From: Symsagittifera roscoffensis
Taxonomy: Eukaryota > Xenacoelomorpha > Acoela > Convolutidae
Direction: 5' to 3'
Length of the DNA stretch: 64,000 bases
Assembly (NCBI RefSeq): GCF_963678635.1
Contig: NC_087069.1
Location: 34,123,090-34,187,089, forward strand
Shown: positions 38,037 to 49,700 of the stretch, in pieces
Numbering within the stretch: the stretch's first letter is position 1
Layout: each line of letters starts with the position of its first letter
The notes under the pieces: generated by a model
The model's input: only the letters and a program-made list of their open reading frames with translations
Told to the model about the DNA's origin: nothing
Databases searched by the model: none
Position numbers and translations under genes: made by a program

Positions 38037-38844
38037 AAAGTGCTATTTGCAATATAATAGTCTGTGCTAATATCCTTAGCATTGGATGTACTTAATAGCT
38101 GGTTATGGATCAAAACGAACAACTTAAAAATGAAAACATTTTGTTGCAACAATATTTGCGTGGCAACAATATTTGCGACTGAAGTTGGGAAATAAAAAAA
38201 TTCATACTATCACACAAGCTTTGCTTGTGTAAACAATTGATAATTTAAATATAATCTTAGTTTGTGTGGGTTTAATCACTCATGGTTTATGATGGAATTT
38301 CATTGCAATACTTTGGTTGTTGATCTGTTAACTTGGGTTTTTGGATGTCAGATGAAACTAAGTTTGGTAAACGAATTAAACGCAGTTAGCTGTTTTTTTT
38401 CAGAGCAAAGGTCGAAACTTTTGGCCAAAAAAGGTTAGTTGTGCGCCCAAACCACTAAGCTTGATCAAACCAATGAGCCAAAAACATAACTGGCAATTCA
38501 TTTAACTAAAAAATTAAGCATTTTGGTTGCTTCAATGCATTTTAGAATCCACTTATGCTATCTCAAGTTTATTTAATATGATATTATTGTAGTAAACACA
38601 TTTTTTTATTTGCTCAAAAAAGATCCAAAGTCACTATTGACACTCAAAATTAGGTGCATAGTTTTTAGCCTTGTCAGTAGATGTAGTATCGACGGATGTA
38701 GTAAATAATTTGTGAGAGAAAAACTTCTACAATTGCAAGCGTAGCACAGAAGCAAATCTGCACTTCGCAAACACAATAAAAAACGCCAAGAAGTTTCTTT
38801 ATAAGCGTCAAAAAAGAAAAAAAGAACGAAGAAAAAAAACTAAT

Positions 38845-38915
38845 GAAATGACGGGAACTGAACCTCAGTACCTCAGTATTCAAGTTTCCAACTTGACAAC
38901 CTATAAAGCAGCAAA
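38845..38915 (-). repeat. tRNA-like SINE head (weak)
   Basis: The minus strand has GGTTGTCAAGTTGG and GGTTCAGTTCC in A-box and B-box spacing. Fourth of four in the same orientation within 1.6 kb. Confidence 0.3.
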
Positions 38916-40198
38916 CGGGAGCTTTAAAAAGTACAAAACAAAAACTCTCAAATGCTTACAATAATTTAAAATGTAATAAATTTAAGGCAAGAACATAGTT
39001 TTTGAATGCAGTAAAGTACAAATTTAAAGTTTGTAAGAATTATGCACTAAGGAATTTTGCGAAAAAAATCAATTTAAAAAAATCTGAAAACAGAGTGTTG
39101 ACGGTTGTACTGTTGTATGAAACGAATAGTTTTTTTGGGTTCATTTGACGATATAAAAATGCATCAACTGATTAGTTTATTAGTAGTTAAATATTAACAC
39201 AAAAACCACTCAGGAGCCGATTTCGCCTCCTGATTCAAAGTCCCACTAAAAGCAGCTCTAATATTTTCGACTTAGGTTGAAACGACAGCCTTTAAATTTG
39301 CTTATTAAGTTTAAAAAAACAGTCTCGTATAATCACAATTTTCTCCGCTCGGGTCAAAAGAAGTTTGATAAAAAAATTCTGGTATAAAAATGAAAAAAAC
39401 AATTTGTTAGTTTTTTTTCGGCTTGTCGAACTTCTGCAACTCATAGTTTTAGTCATACTTCACCTTTAAGGCATTCCTTACTGATAAACAATGAAACTAG
39501 CTCTCGTACTATGACACTAACTCTTGCAAGCCCGCTAGTTATTTTTTTTTTGAATTTTGAGAACAATCGATATTTTCTTTTTTGATAAAAGTAAACCACT
39601 TTGAGAAAACTGGACCATAAAGTAAAACTTTTATTTTGCTGGCAAATTTGATAATTAAATTCCATTTTCGATATAAGAAGTCAATCACAATTTAAGTGAC
39701 TTTAATATCTTTGCTGTTCATCGGTTAAATTTGTCTTCTATTTAACTAAAGAAAATAATTAACTTGAAATCAAAATTCGAACCCCGAAAAATCCAGATGG
39801 AGTGTGATCATATGTTGAAACTTTAAGTGTATTCACTACATTCATTGCTCTCAAAAAGATATTTCCTTAATTAACACAAGCTGCTCAGGTTGTTTAAATA
39901 AAAATAAATTCACCTTTTCAAGATTAAAAACCACAGCTGGCGACCGACTCATGTGGAATCGTATTATCACACGAGCACTAATTGTTAAAAACTCCGGCGT
40001 TGAAAAATTACCAAATTGACGACTGCCGATTATCAGGAAAAAAATTTCATACCGTTCTGACTATAGAAAAAAACACTAAACAATTCTAACAATGAATTAC
40101 AATTAATCAAAAGAATACAACTGAAAACAGTGTAACTTAATAAGTTCCGGGTTATAATTATAATTTCAGAGTCAATTCAGATTGAGTTCTTTTCTCCA
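38916..40198. other. Region without a supported feature
   Basis: AT-rich sequence with no credible coding or structured element. A minus-strand 70-codon frame (39453-39665) has no recognisable domain. Confidence 0.4.
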
Positions 40199-40290
40199 TT
40201 ATTCAAGTTCTTTTTCGATCCCTTCTTCGTCCAAGTAGTTCAGCACATTTGGAAAGAAGGAACCTCTTCTTTCAGCTTCTTTATCAATAT
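40199..40290 (-). CDS. Candidate last exon of the granulin gene
   Basis: A TTTGTTTAG acceptor is followed by a frame reading DKEAERRGSFFPNVLNYLDE and ending at TAA (40199-40201). It is acidic and well composed, and lies just downstream of the last secure granulin-gene exon. Its frame needs one extra base from the preceding exon (41042-41243 ends in phase 0), so a small unseen exon would have to lie between them, or this is not part of the gene. Confidence 0.4.
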
Positions 40291-40574
40291 CTAAACAAAA
40301 ATAAATCGAAGTCAAACCACGAAAAATCAAACTTGAGCCTGAACAAATTTTAAAACTTTTCCAAAAAAAACGAAAAAAAAAATCACCGCGACCTATCGAA
40401 GAGTTTACGTTCTTACAGTCTATAAGAGTCTAGATAACAACTACGTCCATCGAATCTTCAACATTCTTTTCCACTGCGGTTTTTTCTTAAATTGTTTTCT
40501 CATTTTATTTTCCACAAAAAGAATAACTCACTTATTTGAGTAATTATTACAATTCGCATCCAGTCTAGGGGCTA

Positions 40575-40915
40575 TTTAGGTGAGGGGACGCCTCCTTTTA
40601 GGAATTCGACCCCTTGTCGACCCACAGGGTCCCCTTTTGTACTATTTTGAAATATCCATTTTTGGGACGGATCCTAAAAATGTTTTAAAAAGCCTTCGGC
40701 GCCAATTTATACTAATTTTGAGGGGGAGCGCGCGCAAAAAAAAACAAAAATTTTTTGGTCAAAATTTCCAAAAAAATGCCTTAAAACGCTGTTTTGGCCT
40801 TATTTTCAAAACCTGGGAAAGCTCAGAAAATCAATTTGGTCGACCTAAAAAAAGTTCGACAAAATAATAGATCCCCCCTCGAGAAAATAATAGATCCGCC
40901 CTTGATCCAGTGTTT
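40575..40915. other. GC-richer block with a repeated AAAATAATAGATCC string
   Basis: The block is clearly less AT-rich than its surroundings, with runs such as GAGGGGGAGCGCGCGC. It ends with AAAATAATAGATCC twice in tandem (about 40861-40895). It lies in an intron-sized gap of the granulin gene and looks like an inserted repeat, but no terminal repeats or target duplication are evident. The plus-strand frame 40580-40867 has no known domain. Confidence 0.35.
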
Positions 40916-41041
40916 CAGAACATCAGGCACATAAAAACCCTTGTGTAGTAAATACATTCAAAATTTATCGGCGAGTTTTGGCCATTCTTGGAATCGATAG
41001 CCGAGGGCCGTGCTGATTTACAAAACAAAAACAAACTTTAC

Positions 41042-44000
41042 CTCCTTCTTATCTTTGTATCCCTCCTTTTCCATTTCCATCTGAGCCTGTTCCAGTGCCT
41101 TCTTAACACCCTCCGCCCATTGGAGGCCATTCACATTGTAACTGCCCTTCAGCGTGTCCGCCTGTTCCATCAACTTGCTCCATCCAGCGTTCAACTTTGC
41201 TGGGTCATTCACGAGCTCCAACATGTTTCGGTACACGTCACACCTAATTAAGAAATAACTTCAGACTAAACGTCATTTCAAAACGAAAGGATCAACATAC
41301 AATCTGATCAACACTTTGTGTACAACTACAGCGATGCCCCTGCTTTAGAATTACATGCTAATTTTTTGGTTATTTTCTTCCGGTTGGGTACACCGGAGCC
41401 ATCTCTGGAGCACATGCAACTCATTACATCCTTGAGTACCAAGAAAGGGTGTATGAACAATCGCGATGATGATGATGATGATGATGTGTATGTTAACAGT
41501 TTCAAAACACTGAAAATATCTATCAGTTTATTCCTTATTTTATTCTGAGATTTTGCCTAGTCTTATCAATTGACCAAAATATACGCGATATTAAAAATAT
41601 TTCTAAATTAGAAAAATTTCTATCCCTACAAAGCTCAATTTAATTTCAAACTAAAAACGCCGTTGCACATATTTTTGACACAAATGTACTCACATGTGTT
41701 CTCTCACAAAAATGTAAGCATCTTCGATCTTGATACTGTTTGCATCGCACAGTGCCTTCACAGGACAGTAGAGACCATCCTCATCCTTCTCTACTTCATC
41801 ATCGGCCATCATATCACTTATTTGGTGAGCTTCTAGAATATTCTCGAGTGTTCCTTGATCGAGCGGACAGGCTTCGTAATTTTCTCCATACATTTCTTTA
41901 CATACTTTAAATCGGATGTCATCCAAGTAGAGTTCCTTCTTTTCATCCATATCTCTCAAGTCACTTTCTAGGAACATTAATCAACGATCAACTTTTTTTA
42001 CTAATCAACAATCAACTTTTTTTACTAATCAACAATTAAGTTTTTTTTAATCAACAATCAACTTTTTTCAATGAATTTCTATCTACGCTCTTTCGGTTAA
42101 CAAAACCTTGAAACTTTTTTCAAACCTTCGAAAATTCTTCGCATTCATAGTTGATTATTTTCATTTGAGAAAGGTGGAAAAAAATCCAAAAAGAAATAAT
42201 TAGTTTATTTTTGCACAACAGCAATCAGTCTTTTTTATATTTAATCAACTTACGCATTTGAGACAAGAAAAAACTGCGTACCCCGTGTGTATTTGACAGC
42301 CAGTTTGCACGCACTGCATGCACCGGATTCTCTCAACTGGCCCAGGAGACCATCGACCATACCAGCCAGTTTCTCGCCCAGGGTCAACCAGCTACTCAGT
42401 TGGCTCTGCTCATTGTATGACTCACTGATTTCCGCCTGCCTCCTTCCTCTGCTCACAGATTTGATCACGTCTACAAGAATGAAAACAAAGATTGTTCTCG
42501 AAGATGTCTAACTAACGCAAAAGGCCAAGTGGTCAAAAAGCAGAATATTTTCTTCACATACGCCAAGATGAAGGCAATTTCGATTAATTTTGATACTTGA
42601 TCAAGAAGCACATTTTCTTTTAAAATTTCGTCTTACCAATAGGTTGCAAAAAAAGTTGTGTTAAAAATTAATCCCGTTAAAATGTGTAGTTTTGTATAAA
42701 AAAGAGACTGCAAAATTATTAGTTGCATTTCATTTAGCAAATGAAAATGGAGAACTTAAAGAAAACAAAAATGATATCGTCAAAAATAAAATAGAGCTCT
42801 TTTCCTGAAGAAAATTCAACAAAGAAATCAAACAATCTACACACAGAGGCGAGGCCGAGCTTCGCGCCACTTGCAATACAAAAAACTGAAAATGAGAAAA
42901 AAAAAACTTTGAAAACTCTGTTTCGCTAGTTTTTTTAATCATCAGCAAATAAATTAAATATCTACTAGCAACAATTTTAGTCCAGCTTCAACTAACTTGG
43001 TTGCACCAACTTGGATGAAACCTTTTGAAAATCGCAGAAGTGAAAAAGAAACCCATAAGCACAACTGCATATCTTTTTAAGGGCCAAAAACAAGCAAGCG
43101 TATAAACGAAAACTCAAATTAAAAAATAAAAACCGAAACAATTTGAAAAAAAAAATCCCAAAGAAACTTCTCAAAAATCAAAACGTAGAAAACAATTTTT
43201 GATTGGTTCAAAAAATGCTCAGAAAATCCTCCAATAAAAACAAAATCAAAAACTGATACAGCAATATTACTTCAAATCATTTAAGCTATGCAAAATTTTA
43301 GAAAAAAAGTTTTTTAGGAAAATCAAGATGACAGTTCAAAACAAAAAAAAAACTTTCAGAAAGTTTGACCAAATTAATTTAAAAACTACTGAACTGATGT
43401 TTTTGGACTTAATGGCACTTCATTCTTGATTAATCTCAGAAACATCAAATAAAACGGCTACCTTACCAAGCAATTTAAGAAAGAAAAAAAAGAATCAGCT
43501 GTTGACAAAGACTTGATACTCAAAACCCCTATAAAAAACTAGGCGACAAACTCACAAACAAAATTAGCTCACTTGAAAAGAACATGATACAAAAAGCCGG
43601 TTACACGACCAAAATTTGAAAACATGTTTCGTCCAGAGTTGTTCAACAAACTAAAATTTCAAAAAAAAAACTGTAGTTTATTTTTTTCAATTTAATTGAG
43701 GGGCCTGTAGTGAGAATGGCCTAATATTTTAACATAAATTCTTGTACGTTTTCAATCATTACCATAAAACATCCACGAAATAAAAGAAAAAACTTTAAGA
43801 AAATAAGCTGACAGAATTAGGCCGAAAGACCTCCAGCGCCAAAAATCAACCAGAATGGCAATGAAAATTTTTTTCTTTACAAAAACGCTTAATTTGCTCT
43901 CAAACGACAAATAGTACCAATGCACTGACCCTGCTATTACCTCTTCAATGGATATTGAACAATTGATATTAACTACTATTTGGCTATGCTGTGAACAAAG

Positions 44001-44477
44001 TTATCTACGGGAAAAAAGCCCTTTATTTCAATAATTAACAGGTAAAAACGGTAGGAGGTAGCTCTCTATAACTAAGCTACCCTGAAAAAATTTTGACATC
44101 AGGGGATTCCGCGAAGCCAGCGTCATGCACAAGTAAATCAAGTAAATTAAGCTTTAAATCGCCAAACACAAATTTAACAGCATACAGTAACTCAGAACAC
44201 ACTTGTGACTTAAAATGGAGAACGAACCCTCAAGGAAAAAAATAATGCAAAATCGAATGATCTGACACATTCAAAGTAATCGATATTTAAAAACGGAAAT
44301 TACAAGTTTGGAAAGCGAGATCATCTGGCATGGAGCTGTTTTGGCTGGCCCTTGAGCAGAATCCTCCATTGCAGGAGTATCCACTAGGACAGCAGTGGAT
44401 ATTGTCACTGCAACATACTGCATCTGGAAGTGGACAGCAGGCGCCAGCAAAGCATTCGGTCTGGCCAGAAGCACATT
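41042..44477 (-). CDS. Multi-exon granulin / saposin-like protein gene (four secure exons)
   Basis: Four exons join in frame with consensus splice sites: 44477-44304, 42470-42282, 41967-41694 and 41243-41042, with exon phases 1, 1, 2 and 0 that fit exactly. The first encodes the C-terminal half of a granulin module (ACCPLPDAVCC, HCCPSGYSCN). The second ends in CSACKLAVKYTR, a saposin-like Cys-x2-Cys start. The third supplies further cysteines (KVCKEMYGENYEACP, GLYCPVKALCD), and the fourth begins MCDVYRNM and is helical and charged. Granulin modules are secreted disulphide-rich domains acting in growth signalling or the lysosome, and saposin-like folds bind lipids (family knowledge); both point to a secreted or lysosomal protein. 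The signal peptide and 5' exons are not secured. Introns contain repeat-like DNA. I do not recognise a named orthologue. Confidence 0.7.
41465..41486. repeat. GAT microsatellite
   Basis: Seven perfect GAT units plus one base, inside an intron of the granulin gene. Confidence 0.95.
42471..44303 (-). other. Long intron of the granulin gene
   Basis: 1.8 kb intron between the granulin and saposin-like exons. It begins GTAATT and ends TTCTTGTAG. It is AT-rich with many A-runs; no nested gene or named repeat is recognised. Confidence 0.55.
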
Positions 44478-44951
44478 CTGAAGAAAAGAGGTAAGAAATA
44501 AAACAAATGTATGACGCTGAAACGCACACGTTGACAAACCAAAAGAGTCTACTTCAGCAATTTAAAAAATTTCCTTTTTCATTAGCAAAATTGAAGCGTT
44601 TAGCAAGAAAAAATTGGTTTAAAAAGCCTTATTCCTTCATATCCCAACTCACTCGGAAACAATATGTGAAACAAAACTACGAGCAAATAACTCCAACGCA
44701 GAGGCGGAGTTGAGCTTCGCACCACCTGCTTATATTACAAACATAACATGGCGAGCTAGACGACAAGAATGAGCAGCTAATCGAAGTAAAACAAAATGTC
44801 CAAGAAGAAAAATGCTGGATAAAACTCAATCAAACAAACTTTTCATATCAGGATTTGTCGCGAAAATGATTCATTTCAGAAATTAAACCATGTGAAGAAG
44901 GATTTTTGGCGGCCTTAACTAAAGATTACATCAACATTCACGAAGCGTTAC

Positions 44952-45009
44952 CTAAGCATTCACGACAAAACTTGTACATGAGCGTAGCGCCATGATGCAT
45001 GTCATACTT
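44952..45009 (-). CDS. Candidate upstream exon of the granulin gene
   Basis: Between acceptor CCTAG and donor GTAACG lies a 58-base frame reading KYDMHHGATLMYKFCRECL. It ends in phase 1 and supplies exactly the G needed to open the next exon as Glu-Cys. This makes a good granulin continuation (two extra cysteines). However, a Ty3/Gypsy RNase H fragment starts only 20 bases upstream on the same strand, so this piece could instead be part of that element. Confidence 0.45.
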
Positions 45010-45028
45010 CTAGGTATGATCGTGTTGG

Positions 45029-45340
45029 TTAATGAATCCAAACGGATGGGATTAACCGGTCAATCCAGCGTGTTAATCTACTCTGACTAGTTTTTGATCT
45101 TTCGCTTACGTTTAAAGCGCTGATCAAAGCTTGGTGGTCTGTGATGACGGTAAAGTGTTTTCCATAAAGATAGCATTTTAAACGTTCGATGCCCCACACT
45201 ACCCTGAGTAATTCTAGTTCGTTCACTGAACATTTTTCCTCTAGTGAATTTAGAAAACGTGACGCATAAGCAATGGCCACGCATCCTTCCGGTGAATGTT
45301 GTTCTGATGCGGTCCCGTGCCGGATGACAATGCCCTAAAA
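45029..45340 (-). pseudogene. Ty3/Gypsy retrotransposon RNase H fragment
   Basis: The frame 45280-45029 reads the conserved RNase H block of Ty3/Gypsy polyproteins: AYASRFLNSLEEKCSVNELELL, GKHFTVITDHQAL and LTRWIDRL. No RT or integrase is seen on either side, so it is an isolated scrap of about 300 bases next to the granulin gene. Confidence 0.8.
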
Positions 45341-46719
45341 GCCTGAATGGAAAAATCTTTGAAATGACTCGGAGTTTCCGTCACCTCAGCGTGAAAATGT
45401 ATTTTTACCAAAACAAATGACGCTAAATGAGGATACAAAGCTGATATAAAATGAACAGAAGCATTTCTAGTCGAAAAACCTTGAAATCCTGTGATCAAAT
45501 TTGTTCTCGAAAAAAAAGCCTACTACCCGATCCCAATACACTTGCTCTCGGATAATTTCTTAAAGGAGCTAAGCCGCCGAAACAATTGGGATCCCCGATA
45601 ATTAAAGACATGTTTTTACTAGAAAATCATGTGAAAAATTCTACTACATTTCATTTTCTGTCATTCACTGTCGGCTTAACTGAGATCAAGTCAAAAATGA
45701 TTCTTGGTAAAAAAAAATGTTTTTATCCTTCCCGCCACGCCATCGTTAGCAATTACATGTCGCAAGGCAAGTGAGGTTGCGAGTGTTTTTTTCTTCGGAT
45801 TTTCTCTATCAGACTGCTTAGTCGTTCCTATTCGCTGAATAGTTTTTGCACAAAATCGATGTCAAACAAGCATAGCCGGTTACTGTGCAACTAACACAGT
45901 ATGTTCCGACTATAATTTTTTGAAAATTAGTCTCGTTTTTTTCTGTCAAGTAACAAAAAGAGCTGAACGAAAAAATCGAAATTAGGCATAATCGACCGTC
46001 ATAGTATAATAGGCCAATTCGAAAACAGTTGCAGAAAAAGACTAAAAAAGGCCAAAAAAATTATTTTTCAATTTTTGATTCCCAAAAGGGCGTAAAACAC
46101 CCCGAAAACCATCTTTTCTCGAGCAAAACTAAGTTTTCAAGGCTAAAATTAAGCTTAAATAAGCTTATGTAAGCCTGTAAGATGACCTTATTAACTCAAA
46201 ATTGGTCCAAAAATCGAAAATTTCCAACCGGTTTTTCACGACAAAATTTGTAAAAATGTTCCAATCACTACTGAAAAGGCTGTAATAATATTTTTCCAAT
46301 GCGTTTTACATTGTACACTATTTGAAAACTCAATTTTCTGCTACTTTGCAATCGATTTATTTTAGTATTGATGGCCTGAATTTTTCTACTCAATTCTTAT
46401 TGGCTGAAAACAAATTCATAACAATCGTTCCCTCCATCACCAGGGAAGCCACCGCTTTGCTGTTAATATGACCAATGCAACTCGCTGAACCAACATGCAA
46501 TTTTTGTTTAACAGTATAGATAAATGAAAATACTACAGGAAAAATTGAACATATGTTGTTATTTAACGCCACGTGGATATGTGGTTGAAATAGTCTATTG
46601 GACAATTCCAGTTGCCAAGAAATGTTTTCGTATTCATTTACCAACAGTCTTTATATTATGGCGACATTGGAAACATATTGCCGTTAAAGCTACAAACAAT
46701 GGAAAAAAAATGAAGTAAC
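45341..46719. other. Upstream region of the NERD-helicase gene
   Basis: AT-rich and without recognised coding sequence; short frames on both strands (45586-45774, 46390-46644, 46524-46718) have no known domain. It includes HindIII-like AAGCTT repeats near 46150. Any promoter of the helicase gene must lie here, but no clear TATA or initiator can be assigned. Confidence 0.4.
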
Positions 46720-49700
46720 ATGGACTTGAAGCTCAAAAGTAAACAAGAATACATTCAAAATGGGAAATTTTTTTTCGAGGAGCATTGCAATACAAGCAGA
46801 GGACGTCCTCTGTTTTTTCCCGATATTGAAATTAGTCGAAAATCGGGCAAATTAGTTGCCGGTGGAGTTCCTGCAATTCACAAAGAACCTGAGGCTGACT
46901 CATGCAACTTGGATGTTTATCGGGCAATGAAATGTCTGAAGCAACCAGTGATTATTCTCCATAAACTCATCTACAGCCACAACCAATTCCATATGTGGCA
47001 ACCAACGTATAACCCCGAAGCATGCGCTAAGCAACAGACTATTCCGAACTGTTCCCTCGAACACCGATCAAGTGTTGTTGGTTACCACGATTTCCTGCTA
47101 TTCGGACCCGATTACGTGGTGATAATTGATGTATATGCACCCGTAACAGACGAAGAAGTTGAAAAGTTGAGAACTTCAAAGCCGAAACTAACGAGTCATC
47201 AAGTACTCGAACGTCTTGAAGAACAATGCCGTTCACAATTGGAGCTCAAATTAACGAGACAACGTAGATCTCTAGAACTTATTGAACGAATAGCCAAGAC
47301 TGTCCAATCAGAAACCGAGACAGCGTCGAAAGCGACAACCGCCTTCAAACTGTTCAGATACATCGCATTTCCCAATAAGGACGAGAATTGTGGAATTTTT
47401 ATTTTTAATGAAATGAGCGACAAAGGAGAAAAAATTGGAGTTATGAAAGAAAAAGATTTGGCTGATATCCAGTCATGGTGGGTTGAAAATATTAATGGAT
47501 CAAACATAGACCAGTGTGAAACAATTCGAGGGGATGTCAACGGAGTGCAGCATGTATTATTCGCCATCTGGAGTGCCCTGGATCAGGATGATGGTCAAAA
47601 ATCGGAACTCGAAATGAACAGACCTACATTTTATGTAGACCGTGATAACGTTGATGCACTTGTCAGTGAAATGCCAGAAGAAGTTCCCATGCACAGTATT
47701 TTGCAACTATTAAAGGGACCCTTATTGGGCTACTCTGAAGTTGTGAAGGTTAAATCAGAAATTGGAAAGTCAGTTAGTTCTTCTATTTTTGACACAGAGC
47801 AATTGGATTTGCAGTCGATTATTAAGGATATTCTTTTTGAGAAAACGCAGTTTATCTCTCTCCTGGAAACTTTTGCGAATGTGAGAAGTCTTACAACCAA
47901 TGAAAAGTTGACCAACAAAGAGGCTTATTTTAAACGAGGAAAGAAACTTTTTGAAGCATTTAGTTTAAAAAGCGACGACTATGCTCGAATGTTTCCGACT
48001 TGTCCTAACCATAAATACGTCGATCTCCATAAAAGTCCAGTCGAAAGTGAAGAGCAAAGAAATAGAGCTGAAAATGATAAACAAAAACAGCAGGACTATG
48101 AAGCAGAAGTCAAAGTTTATCGAGCTCTTGAAAAATTGAAGGGTCAACACATTGTCGTGATCCACAGTTTGAAATACACACATTACCAATATAGAATGTG
48201 GGACTCCAATCACAGCGCAAAAGAATGTTCCAAGAGAAAAGAGCAGCCAACTTGCAAAAAAGGGTTGAATTCCGATGAAGGCGAAAACGATTTTGTTGTA
48301 ATTGGACCAGACTACATTGTTCTAATTGAGGTGAAAAATGCAGAAGAGAAAGCATCCCAGGAGTCTATGTCAGATTTCGCAAAAGCTGCAGTTGAACAGA
48401 TGGATAAGTTGCAGCACGTGATCAGAGGTATAGCGAAGGAGTCCATTGAAAAGGAGACTGTTCAGTCCGAGTCAGAAACTCAACGCGATAACAAAATAAC
48501 TCCTTTCAAAGTTTTTCGTTTTGTAGCTTTCCCGGGCATCAATTCCAATTTGCCTGGCAGCAAGAGTGTCAACTATGCCAAAGAATCACTTCCGATGAAG
48601 TTGAAATGCATTTTCAGTAGCGATTTGGGCGACCTTGCAGTATGGTGGCAAACAAATGTAACTGGGAATTTTGACTCCTCGGTGGAGGATGTCCATGGAG
48701 ACTTGGAGAAAGTGAAACACGTTTTGTGGACACTATGGGCAACAGAGGGTAGTAACTTTGACGGATCATCAGTTGGTTTGCAGAGTGATTTGATTGAGAC
48801 AGATAGACGTCTAAGAGAGAGCGAGATAACTATGGTCAGCAAAAACAGCAAGAGGGCACTCTCTTCAAATGTTGAGAGAACAGAACACTTAGTCTCTGCA
48901 AGCGTAAGAGGAATCAACATTTTCAGCAGCATCCTGGGTATAACTCATATTACAAAAAACCAGCAGGAAGCTTTCGAAAAAGATTCTGCCAATTTAGTCA
49001 TAACTGGATGCACGGGGTCTGGTAAAAGTTTGATATTAATAGCCAGATTTATACGACAAGCATTATTATCAAATAGTGAACTGAAAATGATCCTTCTGGT
49101 TTTTAATCAGCTGAAATTGGTCGAATACAAACGCATCTTCCAAAAAGCTCACATTGGTTTCATGGAAGGCTCAGAAGATGAATTCGATCTCAAGTTATGG
49201 CAAAGTAGAATAGGAATTATTCACTGCAATACCCAGAACAAGAACGCCAAATTAGTTAAACTTTTGAGCGAACTAACGAACCTAGTCACTTATGTTGATG
49301 ATGCACATGCGTGTGCAATTGATCTCTCGTCTATGCAATGTGCGTGCATTGCAGTTGACTTCAATCAGTGTCATCTTCCGTATGACCAATCTAAACCGCT
49401 ATGGAGCAACCAAAGGTGGAGCCATTTTGATCTGGTGACACTGACTAATAATTACCGCAGTACTTGGAACATTGTGACGAACCTTCAAAACTTGTCACAA
49501 GTGATAAGAGCTAAAGAAGTCCTACAGAAAAACTTCGCGGAGTACCCTCCACAGCTGTCACATGATCCCAGTCATGGTCACTTAATTTATGGACCACAGA
49601 CTGACATTGACGTGATACACAATAGCTTTCAAACGAACAGAAAGAAACAACTTACTGAAGTACTGCGTGTTTATTTCAACAGAATCCCTCATTTCTTCGC

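Noticed and set aside
45586-45774. Short plus-strand frame between the Gypsy scrap and the helicase
   Set aside because: 62 codons without domain, splice context or repeat match.
46524-46718. 64-codon plus-strand frame directly upstream of the helicase gene
   Set aside because: It is in a different frame, has no domain, and ends just before the helicase ATG; it could be an upstream ORF but nothing supports translation.
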